The notes under the pieces were generated by a model that had not been told where the DNA came from, ran no database searches, and worked only from the letters and a program-made list of their open reading frames with translations. Position numbers and translations under genes: made by a program. Positions 62,700 to 64,000 of a stretch of 64,000 nt of DNA are shown here, piece by piece. Every line of letters begins with the position of its first letter. Position 1 is the stretch's first letter. Source of the stretch: Parapristionchus giblindavisi (taxonomy: Eukaryota; Nematoda; Chromadorea; Rhabditida; Diplogasteridae); contig CALSFV010000220.1 of assembly GCA_943737045.1 (NCBI GenBank), positions 186,001 through 250,000 on the forward strand, written 5' to 3'.

Positions 62700-64000
62700 T
62701 TTATTTGAGAAGGATTTTTTTTGTTCCCCTGCCATGACTCATCGCGCCAACGTGCGAACGTGATAAAGTATTGTATATTATATATCTTTATGTATATTCA
62801 AGAGCACAAATCCATCAGTAGTATTCTTGCTGGATCGTGTCTCATCTATTGTCTCCTCCCCTTCCTCATGTTTATACGATATATGCTTCATCCATCATAT
62901 TTGTATAAACATTCCAGTAAGAATATTTCGCAATGAATCATACCATGAAACGATTCCCAAGTTCAGATAGAATCGCGTAACTCCTATGTTTTTCTTATCC
63001 CCAATATGACTCTTTGTGTACTCTGCCCTCCTATCTTGCTCGTGTTTACATGTATTTACACTTATACTTTTTTCTCACAGATTGGAGTTCCCATAAATAG
63101 CTTTCCTAGAAAAAAAGAACGTTTTTCTCAACTGTTTTTCTCGATATTGACAAGAACTAGTAAGTTCTTCGATGCAGTAACAGTAATGATTTAATACGAA
63201 TGTTGTATGAGTCAAAGACTATGTGATATTAGAATATTTATGTCCCTACTGTAAGACGGAGTCCATCAACATGTACGATTCGTTAACTATTCATGAACAT
63301 CCCCTATTGATAGATGTTCTTGCAGTCTGAAAGCTTTGCCAAGTCCAAAATATCTTTATTCATATATTACATATATGAACTTAGCTATCCCACCAACGTT
63401 TGCTCGTGCATAGTAAATCATTGCTTGATAGTATTACATTCGGCATGGCCCCGAGACTACTTTTTTTATTACAATATGCTGTGCGGGGACCAAAAACTAA
63501 TCAACGATTCTCGATTATACATAAATTTTCATCGTTTAGCCCTGTTTTTTTCTTTATGAACTCCGACTGTTTAAAAAAATATTTATATATGCTGCCACGT
63601 ATCCTTGACAATATCAACCACGAGCCCTCAATTTCTTTTGGACCAATAAGTCGTTAAGGCATTTCTTCTCTCTATCGTACATATTTCGCTATACTTTTAT
63701 TCTCCTAAACATAGGGATTACTGTAGTCATGATATTATTTTACTTTCTGCGCTTGTCGTGAAAAAAATGAATCATTCTCTAGGAGACCCTCCTACGAGAC
63801 CACAAATCATCAATTCATTTCTTCTAATCCGCTAAAGATGAAGAACTCTGTTCTCACCCTTTGGACTTTTGCCCTCCCCCTGCCTCTCACCACATTGCTC
63901 TCCCATGCCCTCTTTGTTAGTGCAACTGACCTAACAACTATCATTCTGCTGAACACATCCCATCCCTCTCCTGCCTTGTCTTTCCTATCTCCTGTGCCCT
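62700..64000. other. right-edge region with no recognised gene
   Basis: AT-rich sequence with short ORFs only. No RNA gene, repeat or conserved protein segment was recognised on either strand. Confidence 0.45.

Overview
This is a eukaryotic, intron-rich window, almost certainly from a nematode. The coding regions are cut into many short exons (28-230 nt) by GT-AG introns, mostly short ones. The longest gene encodes a very divergent MyTH4-SH3-MyTH4-FERM myosin resembling the nematode class XII myosin HUM-4. Two neuronal G-protein-coupled receptors of types well known in nematodes sit beside it. The species cannot be named from the sequence. I rebuilt the gene models by hand from splice sites and reading-frame phase; no alignment or search was run.

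All five recognised host genes lie on the minus strand. From left to right: (1) 1-11773, a D2-like dopamine receptor whose C-terminus runs off the left edge; (2) 14588-23321, a complete peptide receptor of the sex-peptide/myoinhibitory-peptide receptor-related (SPRR) type, about 537 aa; (3) 28078-53810, a 72-exon unconventional myosin of about 2,608 aa; (4) 35150-36109, an unrecognised arginine-rich single-exon gene nested in a myosin intron on the same strand; (5) 55262-58555, a TMEM129-type membrane-bound RING E3 ubiquitin ligase, about 408 aa. The right end (59.7-62.2 kb) is a decayed, 5'-truncated LINE with a younger inverted-repeat element inserted in it. The last 1.4 kb has no recognised gene.

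The striking non-genic content is a set of inverted-repeat mobile elements, most of them in the largest introns. There is a 420-bp hAT-type MITE at 16421 with a perfect 8-bp target duplication, and a 628-bp MITE at 29792. A 1,032-bp near-perfect foldback lies at 40708, and a 1,385-bp hAT-type foldback with tandem subterminal repeats and an 8-bp duplication at 45030. A 647-bp element with a 9-10-bp duplication lies at 61226. A detached end of the 45030 family lies at 17984. Several compact hairpins (9731, 22323, 24617) and two tRNA-like remnants (21412, 26196) are also present.

The host genes do not form an obvious pathway. Two encode neuronal receptors, one a cytoskeletal motor and one an ER quality-control ligase. 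I saw no single convincing undescribed system. The best leads are the nested gene, the foldback elements that would form long dsRNA in the myosin pre-mRNA, and the miRNA-sized hairpin in the peptide-receptor gene.
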